Shown: positions 8,525 to 18,174, numbered from the stretch's first letter. The stretch: DNA of 64,000 nucleotides from Faecalispora jeddahensis (GCF_000577335.1 NZ_CBYL010000017.1:1-64000); one strand, 5' to 3'. The notes: generated by a model not told the origin, from the letters alone. A program made the numbers and translations.

Positions 8525-9814
8525 ATGAATGATTTAAAACACTGGAAGCACGCATTGCTGATTGCGGTTATCGTGACTTTTTCCTCTCAGTTGTATTTTA
8601 ATTTCTTTACGGATAACTTTCGTATTTCAGCGGCTGTCATCTTGTTTCCTGTTTTACTCATGACGATTGCCAAGGATCAGAATTCCGCGGCGATTGGCTG
8701 TGTGACCGGCGCGATGGTGTTTGTGGTGCGTCTGTTCCTGATCAGCTCGGGGATTGCGCAGCTGCAGGACAATGTGACGGTTGCACTGATCGGCGGTCTG
8801 TTTTATGTGGCCTATGGATTGCTGTTTTCGGTTTTCATTAAAAACAAGCACACGATTCCGTTTCAGCGGATGATCGTTGGGATGGTGCTCAGCGATTTCT
8901 GCGCCAATATTTTTGAAGTCGGGCTGCGTACAAGCATGCGGTACAACAGCCTTGATACACAGGTGTACTTTTATCTATTTGGAATCGCGGTAGTTCGTAC
9001 GATTATCGCGGGTTCTATTCTGCTTGGTGAGCAGAATTATCGTGCTCTTATGAAGAAAATGGAACACGAAAACCGCTATCAGCGCTTGTACCTGATGACG
9101 ACGCGGCTGAAAAATGAAGTGTACTTCATGGAGAAGAATACCGATGAAATCGAGTCGGCGATGAGCAATGCCTATCGCCTGTATGAGAAGCTGTCGGGAA
9201 TGGATTTACAGTCGGAGCTGAAGAAAACGGCGCTTTCGATCGCCCGCGATGTCCACGAAATCAAAAAGGATTATATCCGCATCATGCAGGGAATACAAAA
9301 AGAGATTGACGAGCAGTACAGCGAAGAAGAGATGGGGATTCGCGATCTGCTGCAAATACTAAAGGAATCCACCTACCGCCTGCTGGAGGCCCGCAGACTC
9401 GATATTCAGCTGGATTTTCAGGTGAAGGATGAGTTTGTCACCTGCGATCACTACGCGCTGATGCTGGTCTTGATGAACCTGGTGAATAACGGCATCGAAG
9501 CGATTGAGAAAAAAGGACAAAAAGGCTGGATTCTTGTTTCTGTAGAGAAGCAGGGCGATCAGTTTTGGTTTACAGTAACCGATAATGGGCCCGGAATTCC
9601 GAAGAAAGATATGGACCGCATCTTTCAAATGGGATTTTCCACAAAGTTTGATGAAGAAACGGGGAATATCTATCGAGGGGTAGGTCTGTCCGGGGTACAG
9701 ATGACGGTAGAGGAAAAATTCCACGGTTCCATAGAAGTGAAATCAGAGCTTGGGGTTGGAACGGAATTCCGTGTAATGATCCCCGCGGAAATGCTGGAGG
9801 AAGAAATTGTATGA
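8525..9814 (+). CDS. sensor histidine kinase, GlnK (YcbA)-like
   Basis: A 429-residue membrane histidine kinase. About five hydrophobic segments fill residues 9-170 with no large extracytoplasmic domain, followed by a coiled-coil region (175-235). A phosphoacceptor-like box ARDVHEIKKDY has its histidine near 244. A GHKL ATPase domain carries NLVNNGIEAI, DNGPGIP and a G2 loop near GVGLSG. The overlapping downstream regulator has the C-terminal domain of GlnL (YcbB), so the pair resembles the Bacillus GlnK/GlnL system that controls glutamine/glutamate utilisation. Its place between gltS-gdhA-hgdH and the rest of the pathway fits sensing of glutamate or a related amino acid. The ligand is not visible in the sequence. 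Confidence 0.85.
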   Translation: MNDLKHWKHALLIAVIVTFSSQLYFNFFTDNFRISAAVILFPVLLMTIAKDQNSAAIGCVTGAMVFVVRLFLISSGIAQLQDNVTVALIGGLFYVAYGLLFSVFIKNKHTIPFQRMIVGMVLSDFCANIFEVGLRTSMRYNSLDTQVYFYLFGIAVVRTIIAGSILLGEQNYRALMKKMEHENRYQRLYLMTTRLKNEVYFMEKNTDEIESAMSNAYRLYEKLSGMDLQSELKKTALSIARDVHEIKKDYIRIMQGIQKEIDEQYSEEEMGIRDLLQILKESTYRLLEARRLDIQLDFQVKDEFVTCDHYALMLVLMNLVNNGIEAIEKKGQKGWILVSVEKQGDQFWFTVTDNGPGIPKKDMDRIFQMGFSTKFDEETGNIYRGVGLSGVQMTVEEKFHGSIEVKSELGVGTEFRVMIPAEMLEEEIV

Positions 9815-10656
9815 ATTTTTATATTGTAGAAGACGATTTGTCGGTGATCAATAATCTGGAAGATATTATTGAAAGCCATAATCTGGGCAGCGTGTGCGGC
9901 GATTCGGAGGGCAAGGCCCCCAACCCGGCAGAGATTATGGCGCTGAATCCCGATGTGGTGCTGGTGGATTTCCTGATGCCCAATGTGGATGGGATCCAGG
10001 TGGTATCGGCTCTGCGCGAAATGGGCAGCACTGCCAAGTGCATCATGATCTCGCAGGTTTCGAACAAAGAATTGATCATGAAGGCCTACAACGCAGGGGT
10101 AGACTTTTTTATCAGCAAGCCGATCAATGTGATTGAGATCAAGCGGGTGATTGAGAACATTACCCGGCAGATTCAGATGGAACAGACGCTGTCAAATATC
10201 CGCAAGATGTTTCAGGTGGATATGGGCGCCGCCCCAGCTGCAGAAAAGGATGACAAGGACACCCCAGTGCGCAGGCTGCAGTATATTCTCAATCAGCTTG
10301 GCATGTCCGGTGAAAAGGGCTCTAAAGACATCATCACCGTTTGCCAGTATCTGTATGATCATGAAAAAACCAGTATGGCCGAAGAGAACATCGGCAAGCT
10401 GTGCGAGATACTGAGCGATAATCCGAAAAGCATGGAGCAGCGAATTCGCCGTGCGATTGCAAAGGGTATGTCGAATCTGGCCAATCTGGGCATTGAGGAT
10501 TTTATGAACGATACCTTTACACGGTATTCCAGCACCCTGTTCTCGTTTGAGGGCATCAAGACAGAGATGGATTTTATCCGCGGCAAGCGTTCCTCCGGCG
10601 GAAAGATCAACATTAAAAAGTTTATTAACGGTCTGCTGGTATTTATGGATCAATAA
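9811..10656 (+). CDS. response regulator, GlnL (YcbB)-like
   Basis: A 281-residue response regulator whose ATG overlaps the kinase stop by 4 bp. The receiver domain has acidic residues E7, D8, D9, the phosphoacceptor D53 (VLVDFLMPNVDG) and K103 in SKPIN. After a linker near 125-155 comes the YcbB-type output domain (about 160-281) with a helical, HTH-like segment (ENIGKLCEILSDNPKSMEQR). This domain is characteristic of GlnL and is unlike OmpR or LuxR output domains. I infer that it regulates nearby glutamate genes. No binding site can be named, although the palindrome at 3985-4000 is a candidate. Confidence 0.85.
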   Translation: MNFYIVEDDLSVINNLEDIIESHNLGSVCGDSEGKAPNPAEIMALNPDVVLVDFLMPNVDGIQVVSALREMGSTAKCIMISQVSNKELIMKAYNAGVDFFISKPINVIEIKRVIENITRQIQMEQTLSNIRKMFQVDMGAAPAAEKDDKDTPVRRLQYILNQLGMSGEKGSKDIITVCQYLYDHEKTSMAEENIGKLCEILSDNPKSMEQRIRRAIAKGMSNLANLGIEDFMNDTFTRYSSTLFSFEGIKTEMDFIRGKRSSGGKINIKKFINGLLVFMDQ

Positions 10657-10739
10657 CGAAGAAAAGCGCTGTCCTGATCGGGCGGCGCTTCTGCTATATT
10701 ATTTGTCTTTGCTTCTGTGAGAAGTGTTTTTATTGAAGC

Positions 10740-11500
10740 GGAAGCCTTTCGTTCGCGCGCGAAGAGATTCTTTCTGCGGGATTTCCCGCGACGCGCGTGC
10801 CGGCGCAGTTTGCCTGCGGGTGTTCCGCCGCAGGGGTTCTGCTCTCATGCCGGGGCGGACACTTTCCTTTCGCTACGAGGCGGCGTTAAGCAAAGGCTCG
10901 CCAAAGGACCCCTTTGGAATCCGCTTGGGGAACGATTCCCGACGGTGCAAACAAAAGTTGGCCGTAAGGCGTCGCTCCAATGAAAATACCCACTCTCCAG
11001 GATCTATCAAGAAATAAGCTTAGCAGTCTCGTCTGTCGGCGGGCATTTTCAGAGCGCTCTCGTTGGCTCGCAGTTTTTTGTACGGCTCCGCCGTGTTTTT
11101 TCGCTGGCGCTAGCTTGCCCTTCGTATCAGAGCAGACACTTGATTTCGCGGAAAGGCGGCATCAGGCAAAGACCCTCTAAGGGGAATTTCGGGCCTTTCC
11201 CTCCTTGGCCTCCACTTCAAACGACCAAAGGCGGTGTCTTGACGAATCGTTGCTTCTTTTTGCAAGAAAGAGGCCCACCTTGACCTTAGGAGAAAGGCTG
11301 CGCCAGCGGAAGTCACACGGAGAGTCCATAAAGACAAATACAATGATTTTATGATAGAAGGCTGTTTTCGCGTGAAAACAGTCAGCGCACACGCGACGAA
11401 TGGAGCGCGAAGCGGAAGCTTTTCTCCGCGCTGCCTCGCGACCTATAGGCAGGCTCAGCCTGTCGCGCTGCCTCGCGACCAGTGTGCGGGCTCAGCCTGC
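10740..11500. repeat. cluster of diverged repeat copies in a 970-bp gene-free region
   Basis: No gene is supported between 10657 and 11627. Two diverged direct copies can be aligned by eye, about 10785-10935 and 11030-11195. Shared blocks are a CGCAGTTT..CGG..TCCGCCG segment, then GC(G/A)GACACTT..TTTCGC, then GGCGGC.T.A.GCAAAG. A separate 37-bp tandem repeat occurs at 11427-11463 and 11464-11500. Both units begin CGCGCTGCCTCGCGACC and end GGCTCAGCCTG. A third, minus-strand copy of the first family lies at 1-260. The open frames here have no ribosome binding sites and look like by-products of the repeats. Confidence 0.5.
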
Positions 11501-11558
11501 CGGCTTTTCCCTTTTCATTATAATATAGAATATCAGAGGGAGTTCGCCACACAATTAG

Positions 11559-11603
11559 AAAACCCAGGCACTTCCAACGGAGAATGGAAATGCCTGGGTT
11601 TTC
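11559..11603. terminator. bidirectional terminator after hbd
   Basis: An AAACCCAGGCA stem with its complement and extra pairing (CTTCCA with TGGAAA) inside, flanked by A and T tracts on both sides. It lies 25 bp past the hbd stop on the minus strand. Confidence 0.8.
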
Positions 11604-11627
11604 TTCAGTTAGCATGGTGAAATCAAA

Positions 11628-12461
11628 TTAATAGGTATAGAAACCTTTGCCGGTTTTTCTTCCCAGCACGCCGCCGCGAACCATTTTACGCAGCAAGGGA
11701 TGCGGGCGGTATTTGGTGTCGCCAGTCTCGGACTGGAGAACCTCCATGATCGCAAGGCAAATGTCCAGGCCGATCAAATCGCCCAGAGCCAGCGGGCCCA
11801 TGGGGTGGTTTGCGCCCAGCTGCATTGCGGTGTCAATATCTTCGGCAGAGGCGGTGCCGTCTGCGTAAATACCAATTGCTTCGTTGATCATCGGAACCAG
11901 GATGCGGTTTACAATAAAGCCTGCGGCATCCTTCGCGATAACCGGGGTCTTGCCAATTTCCTTGGCAATTTCAGAAATGCGGTCAACCAGATCCTGCGGA
12001 GTGTTCAGGCCGACTACGATTTCAATCAGCTTCATGACAGGGGCCGGGTTGAAGAAGTGCATGCCGATCACGGGGCGGTCCAGCTTGGAGGACAGCTCTG
12101 TTACGGACAGAGAGGATGTATTGGTGGAGAAGATGGTCTCCTTTTTGCAGATGCTCTGCAGGGCCAGGAACAGCTCGCGTTTGGCCTGCATATTTTCAAT
12201 CGCAGCTTCCACAACCAGGTCGCAGTCTGCAACCTTTTCTTTCAGGCCGGTGGTGATTTTCGAGAGGATTGCATCCTTCTTCGCTTCTTCCATCTTTCCT
12301 TTGGAAACAAGCTTTTCCAAATTCGCCTGAATTTTCTTTTTGCCATTTTCAGCAAAGCTTTCCTGAATGTCGCACAGAACGACCTCGTAGCCCTCTGTGA
12401 CGGCGAAAGCCTGAGCAATACCGGAGCCCATGGTTCCGGCGCCGATTACGCCAACTTTCAT
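11628..12461 (-). CDS. hbd: 3-hydroxybutyryl-CoA dehydrogenase
   Basis: A 277-residue NAD(P)-dependent enzyme that reduces acetoacetyl-CoA to 3-hydroxybutyryl-CoA in butyrate formation. The N-terminal Rossmann motif GAGTMGSG is at residues 7-14. The catalytic pair is H135 in GMHFFNPAP and E147 in KLIEIV, and FSTNTSSL precedes them. The length is typical of clostridial Hbd. An AGGAGGT site precedes the ATG. It follows thlA on the same strand, so the two form a thiolase-dehydrogenase unit feeding 3-hydroxybutyryl-CoA to the crotonase encoded at 19800. Confidence 0.95.
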   Translation of the reverse strand: MKVGVIGAGTMGSGIAQAFAVTEGYEVVLCDIQESFAENGKKKIQANLEKLVSKGKMEEAKKDAILSKITTGLKEKVADCDLVVEAAIENMQAKRELFLALQSICKKETIFSTNTSSLSVTELSSKLDRPVIGMHFFNPAPVMKLIEIVVGLNTPQDLVDRISEIAKEIGKTPVIAKDAAGFIVNRILVPMINEAIGIYADGTASAEDIDTAMQLGANHPMGPLALGDLIGLDICLAIMEVLQSETGDTKYRPHPLLRKMVRGGVLGRKTGKGFYTY

Positions 12462-12777
12462 GTGAATGACCTCCTGTTTCTATCATTTCTCCTCCCGCGG
12501 GCAGCCGTTGTACTGGCGTGTCTCCCTCGGGCAGATAACAGGTGCTTCGGAGCCGGGCGAAACCCGCCCGGGCGGCGGAGAACCATTCGAACCAAATGAA
12601 ACGGGAGCGCCCGGGCGGATTGCTCCGCGCGGGACGCTTGACCGAACAGTGATTTATTAAGAACCTCACGCCGTGAACGGCAGCAAGCTGCCGACGGCTG
12701 AAAGAACCTTCAAACTGGAAGCGGAGATATGCTTGCCGCTTGAGAATGAAATGTTTGGTTCCTTACAGATTCTTAAA
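12462..12777. other. 316-bp spacer between thlA and hbd
   Basis: GC-rich, with several short inverted repeats (for example GCCCGGGCGG-type blocks near 12570-12615) but no T-tract terminator and no gene. It may be read through as one thlA-hbd transcript or hold a promoter I cannot see. Confidence 0.35.
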
Positions 12778-13962
12778 TTATAAGGCTTCCACGATGGTGG
12801 AAACGCCCATGCCGCCGCCTACGCACAGAGTGGCAAGGCCCTTACCGCCGCCGCGGCGCTGCAGCTCATACAGCAGGGTGCAGAGGATACGGCAGCCGGA
12901 AGCGCCAACGGGATGGCCGATCGCGATCGCGCCGCCGTTCGGGTTGACCTTCTCTTTGTTCCACTTCAGCTCCATGCCTACGGCCAGAGCCTGTGCGGCA
13001 AATGCTTCGTTGGCTTCGATGACTTCCATCTCGTCGATGCCCATGTTGAGCTTTGTGAGCAGCTTCTGGGTGGAGAAGGCAGGTCCAATGCCCATGATTG
13101 CCGGGTCTACACCGGCCCAGGAGCCGCCAACCCATCTGGCGATGGGTTTTACGCCCAGTTCTTTCGCCTTTTCGGCGCTCATAACGATCACAGCGGCAGC
13201 GCCGTCATTAATGCCGGAAGCATTCGCGGCGGTAACAGTGCCGTCCTTCAGGAATGCGGGCTTCAGGCCGCTGATGCCCTCAACCGTTACACCTGCGCGA
13301 GCCTGCTCGTCGGTAGAGAATACCGTTACAGCGCCCTTTTTGCCGGGAATCTCCAGCGGAGCGATTTCGGCGTCGAACTTGCCGGCCTTCTGTGCGGCTT
13401 CACATTTATTCTGGCTCCATGCAGCAAATTCATCCTGCATTTCGCGGGTAATGCCATATTTCCTTGCCACGTTTTCCGCGGTTACACCCATGTGGTAGTC
13501 GTTGAACGCATCCCACAGGGCATCGTTTACCATGGTATCAACGATCTTGTTGTTGTTCATGCGGTAGCCGAAGCGAGCCTGCTGCAGCGCATAGGGAGCA
13601 GCGGACATGTTTTCCATACCACCGGCGATGACGACGTCCGCTTCACCGGCACGGATGCGGGAAGCAGCAACGTTCACGCTCTGCAGACCAGAGCCGCAAA
13701 CCTGGTTCAGGGTCAGCGCGGGAACCTCCTGCGGCAGACCTGCAAAAATAGCAGCCTGGCGAACCACGTTCTGGCCCAGGCCAGCCTGGATAACGCAGCC
13801 CATGAGGACTTCATCTACGTCAGAACCTTTAATGCCGGCTCTTTTCAAAGCCTGCTCAATTACAAATGCGCCAAGGCGAGGCGCCGGTACGCCGACAAGG
13901 CTTCCTCCGAATTTACCAACTGCCGTTCTAACGGCACCTGCCAATACGATTTCTGTTGCCAT
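12778..13962 (-). CDS. thlA: acetyl-CoA C-acetyltransferase (thiolase)
   Basis: A 394-residue biosynthetic-type thiolase condensing two acetyl-CoA to acetoacetyl-CoA. The nucleophilic cysteine is C89 in NQVCGSG. The C-terminal active-site motifs GHPVGASG (histidine near 350) and CVGGGMG (second cysteine near 380) are intact. It is first in a minus-strand unit with hbd, divergent from the IclR regulator. In glutamate fermenters of this type, part of the crotonyl-CoA is oxidised to acetate through hydration, dehydrogenation and thiolysis, so this enzyme may run in either direction. Strong RBS-like AGGAGG upstream. Confidence 0.95.
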   Translation of the reverse strand: MATEIVLAGAVRTAVGKFGGSLVGVPAPRLGAFVIEQALKRAGIKGSDVDEVLMGCVIQAGLGQNVVRQAAIFAGLPQEVPALTLNQVCGSGLQSVNVAASRIRAGEADVVIAGGMENMSAAPYALQQARFGYRMNNNKIVDTMVNDALWDAFNDYHMGVTAENVARKYGITREMQDEFAAWSQNKCEAAQKAGKFDAEIAPLEIPGKKGAVTVFSTDEQARAGVTVEGISGLKPAFLKDGTVTAANASGINDGAAAVIVMSAEKAKELGVKPIARWVGGSWAGVDPAIMGIGPAFSTQKLLTKLNMGIDEMEVIEANEAFAAQALAVGMELKWNKEKVNPNGGAIAIGHPVGASGCRILCTLLYELQRRGGGKGLATLCVGGGMGVSTIVEAL

Positions 13963-14157
13963 AATGGTGCTAACCTCCTAAATTTTTTGGTGGGGTCACT
14001 CCGCCGCAAAACCAAGAATGCACTGCGGATTTTGAAATCAAAGACACCTGCCAAACATTTCACAATAAGGAATTCATTCTGAATCATGGAATCAATTCAT
14101 ACCTATTATCTCACTATCCAGACCAAAACACAAGGGCCGTCTGACTGGTTTTTTTAA

Positions 14158-14171
14158 CAAAATGAATTTTG
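14158..14171. promoter_or_regulatory. candidate IclR-type operator between thlA and the regulator
   Basis: An inverted repeat CAAAAT-GA-ATTTTG in the divergent intergenic region. Its 10-bp core AAATGAATTT recurs exactly in the palindrome at 15214-15229 downstream of the gcdD promoter, which suggests a shared regulator. The AT-rich surroundings make chance occurrence possible. Confidence 0.4.
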
Positions 14172-14355
14172 CTTTTTTAGTATTTTTGTCGTTTTCTAGA
14201 CGCAGGGGGAATATTTTGCTTGAGCTTGGTAAAAGAACAATTGCATATTGTGAAATTATCTTGTATGATGATAACCGTATTTTGAGCAAAATGATTTGGA
14301 AATCGTGAAAAACCAACCAGAAACGATTCATTATCATAAAAGAGGAGGTATTGAA

Positions 14356-15108
14356 ATGGTACAAAGCTTGATACGTGCAATGGAGGTTCTCGAGCACCTG
14401 CGAAAAGCAGATAAATCCTGTTCGCTTGCAGAGCTGTCGCAGATGTCCGGCCTGCCGTCTAGCACGGTCCACCGGATTTTGCAGACCTTTTGCAGCGCGA
14501 ACTATGTGTCTCGCGACCCCAAAACACATCTTTATCGGCTGGGTACTGCCCTGATTCCGCTGGGAATGGCGGCGACAAGACGGCTGCGGCTGAGTGATTC
14601 CGCGAAGCCTGTGCTGAAGGACCTGATGAAAATCACTAAGGAAGATGTTTTCCTGATTATTATATCCGGCTATAGGGGCATGGTACTCGAAAAAGTAGAG
14701 GGCCCGAATCCCCTGAAGGTGATCGAGCGCTTCGGCAACGAGGTGGACCTGCACTACGGCGGCAGCCGGCGTGCTCTGCTGGCCTTTCAGTCGGATAGCT
14801 TCATTCGCGGCTATATTCAGGAGCATCTGCGCGATGAGCCGGGATTTACTCCGGAAGAAGAAAAGAAGCTTTTGAGCAGTCTGCTGCGCATACGCGAGGA
14901 AGGGGTTGCAATTTCCCGTGGGGAATATATTCCAGATGCAGTGGGGATCGGTGCGCCGGTGTTCGATATGAACGGCAAAGCGGTCGCTTCCATCGGTCTG
15001 ATCGCCCCGCAATCCCGCACCTCCAGAGCGCAGGAAGAGGAGTTCAAAGTACTCGTAAAGCAGCATGCAGCCCAGTTATCTACTTTATTAGGGTTTGTCC
15101 AAAAATGA
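14356..15108 (+). CDS. IclR-family transcriptional regulator
   Basis: A 250-residue regulator with an N-terminal winged helix-turn-helix (SLAELSQMSGLPSSTVHRIL, residues 23-42) and a C-terminal IclR effector domain (about 80-245) with the typical ..SRGEYIPDAVGIGAPVFD segment. The frame is open to 14296, but GAGGAGGT just upstream fixes the ATG at 14356. It is divergent from thlA-hbd and directly upstream of the gcd genes, so I infer control of both units. Candidate operators are 14158-14171 and 15214-15229. The inducer is unknown, with a pathway acid or CoA ester as the obvious guess. Confidence 0.88.
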   Translation: MVQSLIRAMEVLEHLRKADKSCSLAELSQMSGLPSSTVHRILQTFCSANYVSRDPKTHLYRLGTALIPLGMAATRRLRLSDSAKPVLKDLMKITKEDVFLIIISGYRGMVLEKVEGPNPLKVIERFGNEVDLHYGGSRRALLAFQSDSFIRGYIQEHLRDEPGFTPEEEKKLLSSLLRIREEGVAISRGEYIPDAVGIGAPVFDMNGKAVASIGLIAPQSRTSRAQEEEFKVLVKQHAAQLSTLLGFVQK

Positions 15109-15163
15109 CAATAATCCACTGCCATTTTTATTTAAAATAAAAAATCAATGTCTTGTTTTTTTA

Positions 15164-15229
15164 TTGACACACAATTCAATTGATGCTATCATTTATTGAG
15201 AAAATTCCAAAAAATGAAATGAATTTCAT
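15164..15229 (+). promoter_or_regulatory. promoter of the gcd operon with a downstream palindrome
   Basis: Consensus TTGACA (15164-15169), a 17-bp spacer and TATCAT (15187-15192). Palindrome ATGAAAT-GA-ATTTCAT (15214-15229) lies just after the expected start site, suited to repressor binding. It shares the core AAATGAATTT with 14158-14171. Confidence 0.7.
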
Positions 15230-15261
15230 AATACGGGAAACCAAGAGGGGGGATTTAGAGC

Positions 15262-15513
15262 ATGCCAGTTGAGCAATTATTGCCGCTGTTGTTCTCAGGA
15301 CTGACCGTGATACTGACGATTGCTATTCTTTCAACGCTGACCAAGATCAAGGCTGCGGTGGAAGAGTTGGCAGCAAGGCCTGTTGTGGCACCGGCACCGC
15401 AGCCTGTGGACGATGGAACAGATGAGATTTATGCGGTTATTATGGCCACAATCAGCGAGGATTTGCAGATTCCGCTGGATCAGCTGCAGTTTAACAGCAT
15501 CAGAGAGTGTTAA
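15262..15513 (+). CDS. gcdD: glutaconyl-CoA decarboxylase, delta-type small membrane subunit
   Basis: An 83-residue protein with one N-terminal membrane helix (about residues 6-28), an Ala/Pro linker near 38-50 and a short acidic C-terminal tail. This is the architecture of the OadG/GcdD subunits that anchor sodium-pumping decarboxylases. It is immediately upstream of the biotin carrier subunit. Similarity in this family is low, so the call rests on topology and position. AGAGGGGGG lies before the ATG. No gcdB-like membrane carboxylyase follows, although that subunit does the Na+ transport. Confidence 0.7.
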   Translation: MPVEQLLPLLFSGLTVILTIAILSTLTKIKAAVEELAARPVVAPAPQPVDDGTDEIYAVIMATISEDLQIPLDQLQFNSIREC

Positions 15514-15569
15514 CACAAGAGAGCATCCGTTGTTTCAAAAGAATTATGTTGTGATAGGAGAGACCGATT

Positions 15570-16028
15570 ATGAAATACTTGGCAAGAGTCAATGGCAAAG
15601 CATATGAGGTGGATGTGGAGCGCGCTCCCTCCGCTTACAAACCGATTCCCAGAGGAATCTACACTGGTGAGCTTCAGGCGGCTCCGGCCCCGGTAGCGGC
15701 TCCCGTAGCAGCTCCGGCCCCCGTAGCGGCGGCTCCGGCTCCCGCTCCCGCAGCAGCTCCTGCCCCTGCAGCAGCTCCCGCTCCCAAGAAGGCTCCCGCA
15801 GCAGCGGCGGCTGGGGACACCTCCGTTAACTGCCCCATGCCCGGAACCATCCTGCAGGTAAAGGTTTCCGAAGGTCAGGCAGTCAAAGCTGGCGATACCC
15901 TGTTCGTCCTCGAGGCGATGAAGATGGAAAACGAGATCGTTGCTCCCTGCGACGGTACTGTGAAGAGCATTTCCGTCAACAAGGGCGATGCGGTACAGTC
16001 CAACGATCAGCTGGCTATTGTTGGCTGA
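15570..16028 (+). CDS. gcdC: glutaconyl-CoA decarboxylase, biotin carrier subunit (gamma)
   Basis: A 152-residue biotin carrier. Residues 1-35 form a short conserved head, residues 36-82 are an Ala/Pro-rich flexible linker, and residues 83-152 are a biotinyl domain with the lysine of EAMKMEN (K118) as the modification site. It carries CO2 from the carboxyltransferase GcdA to the membrane subunit of the glutaconyl-CoA decarboxylase. The linker is typical of GcdC and MmdC. A GGAGAG site precedes the ATG. It lies 56 bp after gcdD and upstream of gcdA. Confidence 0.92.
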   Translation: MKYLARVNGKAYEVDVERAPSAYKPIPRGIYTGELQAAPAPVAAPVAAPAPVAAAPAPAPAAAPAPAAAPAPKKAPAAAAAGDTSVNCPMPGTILQVKVSEGQAVKAGDTLFVLEAMKMENEIVAPCDGTVKSISVNKGDAVQSNDQLAIVG

Positions 16029-16218
16029 TTCTCCCCCCTCAGTTTTATATTTGCTGCCGGAGTGATCCGGCTTGCGCTGAAGTAACGGCTCGCAGGTTCT
16101 TATCGTGGAATGCATTCTAAGATGTGGATGATTCACGGAAGAATCCAGTGCGGGCTTTTCAGCGGGTTTTATGAGGTTGCAAACAGAGGCGGATTTGTGC
16201 GTTTCCTGAAAATACAGC

Positions 16219-16247
16219 TTGGCAAACCGGAGTTTCTGTGTTAGAAT
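16219..16247 (+). promoter_or_regulatory. internal promoter upstream of gcdA
   Basis: TTGGCA (16219-16224), a 17-bp spacer and TAGAAT (16242-16247). A leader of about 145 nt follows. The region 16029-16398 otherwise holds no gene. Confidence 0.55.
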
Positions 16248-16398
16248 ATACAGTAAGCGTAGGTGGCTTGTCCAAAAATTAACAAATCAGCTATTTCGCT
16301 GTATTTTTTCGATTTTTTCTGTTTTTTTCGGTAACTGCAAATAAATTCTGCCTTTTACAGTCCAAATTATTCTTATTTGAAAAAGGAGGCACCTGTCA

Positions 16399-18174
16399 AT
16401 GGCTGAGCACGGTTACTCAATGCCCTCGTACTTTAAAAATATGCCGATTATTGGTTCGGCAAACCCCCAGGTGAACGCGGAAAACGAAGAAGAATTCCGC
16501 AAAGTAGAAAAGGAAATCGCAGATAAGATTGCCGAAATGCGCGAAAGCGGCCGTTCCGACGAATCCCTGCATCAGTCCGGCCAGATGACCGCTACCGACC
16601 GTATTGAGGCTCTGGTAGATCCCGGTTCGTTCCTGCCCCTGAACAGCCTGTATGATCCGGAGAGCAACTCTACCGGCAGTACCGGCATCATCAAGGGCCT
16701 GGGCAAAATCCGCGGCAAATGGGCGATGATCATCGCTTCCGATAACAAAAAGCTGGCCGGCGCTTGGGTCGCAGGCCAGGCGGACAATCTGCTCCGTGGT
16801 TCCGATACCGCGAAATGCCTGAATGTCCCGCTCGTCTACATCCTGAACTGCTCCGGCGTTAAGCTCGACGAGCAGGAGAAGGTATACGCAAACCGCCGCG
16901 GCGGCGGCACTCCCTTCTTCCGCAACGCGGATCTGCAGCAGAACGGCATTCCGGTCATCGTAGGCATCTACGGCACCAATCCGGCCGGCGGCGGATACCA
17001 CAGCATCAGCCCCACCATTCTGATCGCTCATGAGAAAGCCAACATGGCAGTCGGCGGCGCCGGCATCGTGGGCGGCATGAACCCGAAGGGCTATGTGGAT
17101 GAAGAGGCGGCTCAGGCGCTGATCGAGGCAACCAAGAAGCAGGTGAACGACCCGCCCGGAAACGTTGCAATTCACTACGGTGAGACAGGCTTCTTCCGTG
17201 AGGCTTACACCGAGGAAATGGGCGTTCTCGAAGCGATTCAGAAGTATATGGATGATATCCCGGCGTACAATCCGGAGTTCTTCCGTGTGGATTACCCGCA
17301 GGAGCCCAACTTTGAGCCCAGCGAGCTGTACAGCATCCTGACGATGAACACCAAGCGCCCCTACAATGTAGAGAACATTCTTGGCCGCATCTTCGACGGC
17401 AGCCAGTTCGACGAGTACAAGAAGGGCTACGGCCCCGAGATCATCACCGGTATCGCCAAGGTAAACGGCCTGCTGGTTGGTGTCATCGCGAACTATCAGG
17501 GCATCCTGATGAACTACCCCGAGTATAAAGAGAACAGCGTCGGCGTCGGCGGAAAGCTGTATCGCCAGGGTCTGATCAAGATGAACGAGTTCGTTACCCT
17601 GTGTGGCAGAGACCGCCTGCCCATCGTCTGGTTCCAGGATACCACCGGTATCGACGTCGGCAACGACGCGGAAAAGGCAGAGTTGCTCGGCCTTGGCCAG
17701 TCTCTGATTTATTCCATCCAGTCTTCTAAGGTGCCGCAGATTGAAATCACTCTGAGAAAGAGCACCGCTGCTGCCCACTATGTCATGGGCGGCCCGCAGG
17801 GCAACGATACCAACGCCTTTACTCTGGGCACCGCTGCCAGCGAAGTGAACGTTATGCACGGCGAAACCGCCGCTGCCGCTATGTATTCCCGCCGCCTGGT
17901 GAAAGATGCCAAGGCCGGCAAGGATCTGAAGCCCACCATCGACAAGATGAACGAGATGATCGAGGAATACCGCGTGAAGTCCGGCCCGCTGTTCTGCGCT
18001 CAGCACGGCTTCCTGGATGAGATCATCGAGCTGACCAAGATCAGAGAGTACGTGATTGCGTTTGCTGAATCGGCTTACCAGAATCCGCGTTCGTTCTGCG
18101 CGTTCCATCAGATGCTTCTGCCCAGAGCGATCCGCGATTACAACAACGTATTTGCACAGGCAGTTGAAAAATAA
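16399..18174 (+). CDS. gcdA: glutaconyl-CoA decarboxylase, carboxyltransferase subunit (alpha)
   Basis: A 591-residue carboxyltransferase that removes the carboxyl group from glutaconyl-CoA, giving crotonyl-CoA, and passes it to biotin on GcdC. Two crotonase-like carboxyltransferase halves are visible, with glycine-rich oxyanion motifs GTNPAGGGYHS in the first half and an HYVMGGPQG segment in the second. Length and the N-terminal region (MPSYFKNMPIIG) agree with Acidaminococcus GcdA rather than with propionyl-CoA carboxylases. AAAAGGAGG precedes the ATG. It is the largest gene of the block and likely has its own promoter in addition to read-through. Confidence 0.93.
   Translation: MAEHGYSMPSYFKNMPIIGSANPQVNAENEEEFRKVEKEIADKIAEMRESGRSDESLHQSGQMTATDRIEALVDPGSFLPLNSLYDPESNSTGSTGIIKGLGKIRGKWAMIIASDNKKLAGAWVAGQADNLLRGSDTAKCLNVPLVYILNCSGVKLDEQEKVYANRRGGGTPFFRNADLQQNGIPVIVGIYGTNPAGGGYHSISPTILIAHEKANMAVGGAGIVGGMNPKGYVDEEAAQALIEATKKQVNDPPGNVAIHYGETGFFREAYTEEMGVLEAIQKYMDDIPAYNPEFFRVDYPQEPNFEPSELYSILTMNTKRPYNVENILGRIFDGSQFDEYKKGYGPEIITGIAKVNGLLVGVIANYQGILMNYPEYKENSVGVGGKLYRQGLIKMNEFVTLCGRDRLPIVWFQDTTGIDVGNDAEKAELLGLGQSLIYSIQSSKVPQIEITLRKSTAAAHYVMGGPQGNDTNAFTLGTAASEVNVMHGETAAAAMYSRRLVKDAKAGKDLKPTIDKMNEMIEEYRVKSGPLFCAQHGFLDEIIELTKIREYVIAFAESAYQNPRSFCAFHQMLLPRAIRDYNNVFAQAVEK

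Noticed and set aside
10717-11392. Several 65-100-codon frames in the repeat region
   Set aside because: They run on both strands through repeated DNA, lack ribosome binding sites and have compositions typical of repeat translation.
15514-16398. Missing gcdB between the gcd genes
   Set aside because: Both strands were checked for a polytopic membrane subunit. Only gcdC and non-coding sequence are present, so it is recorded as absent rather than broken.
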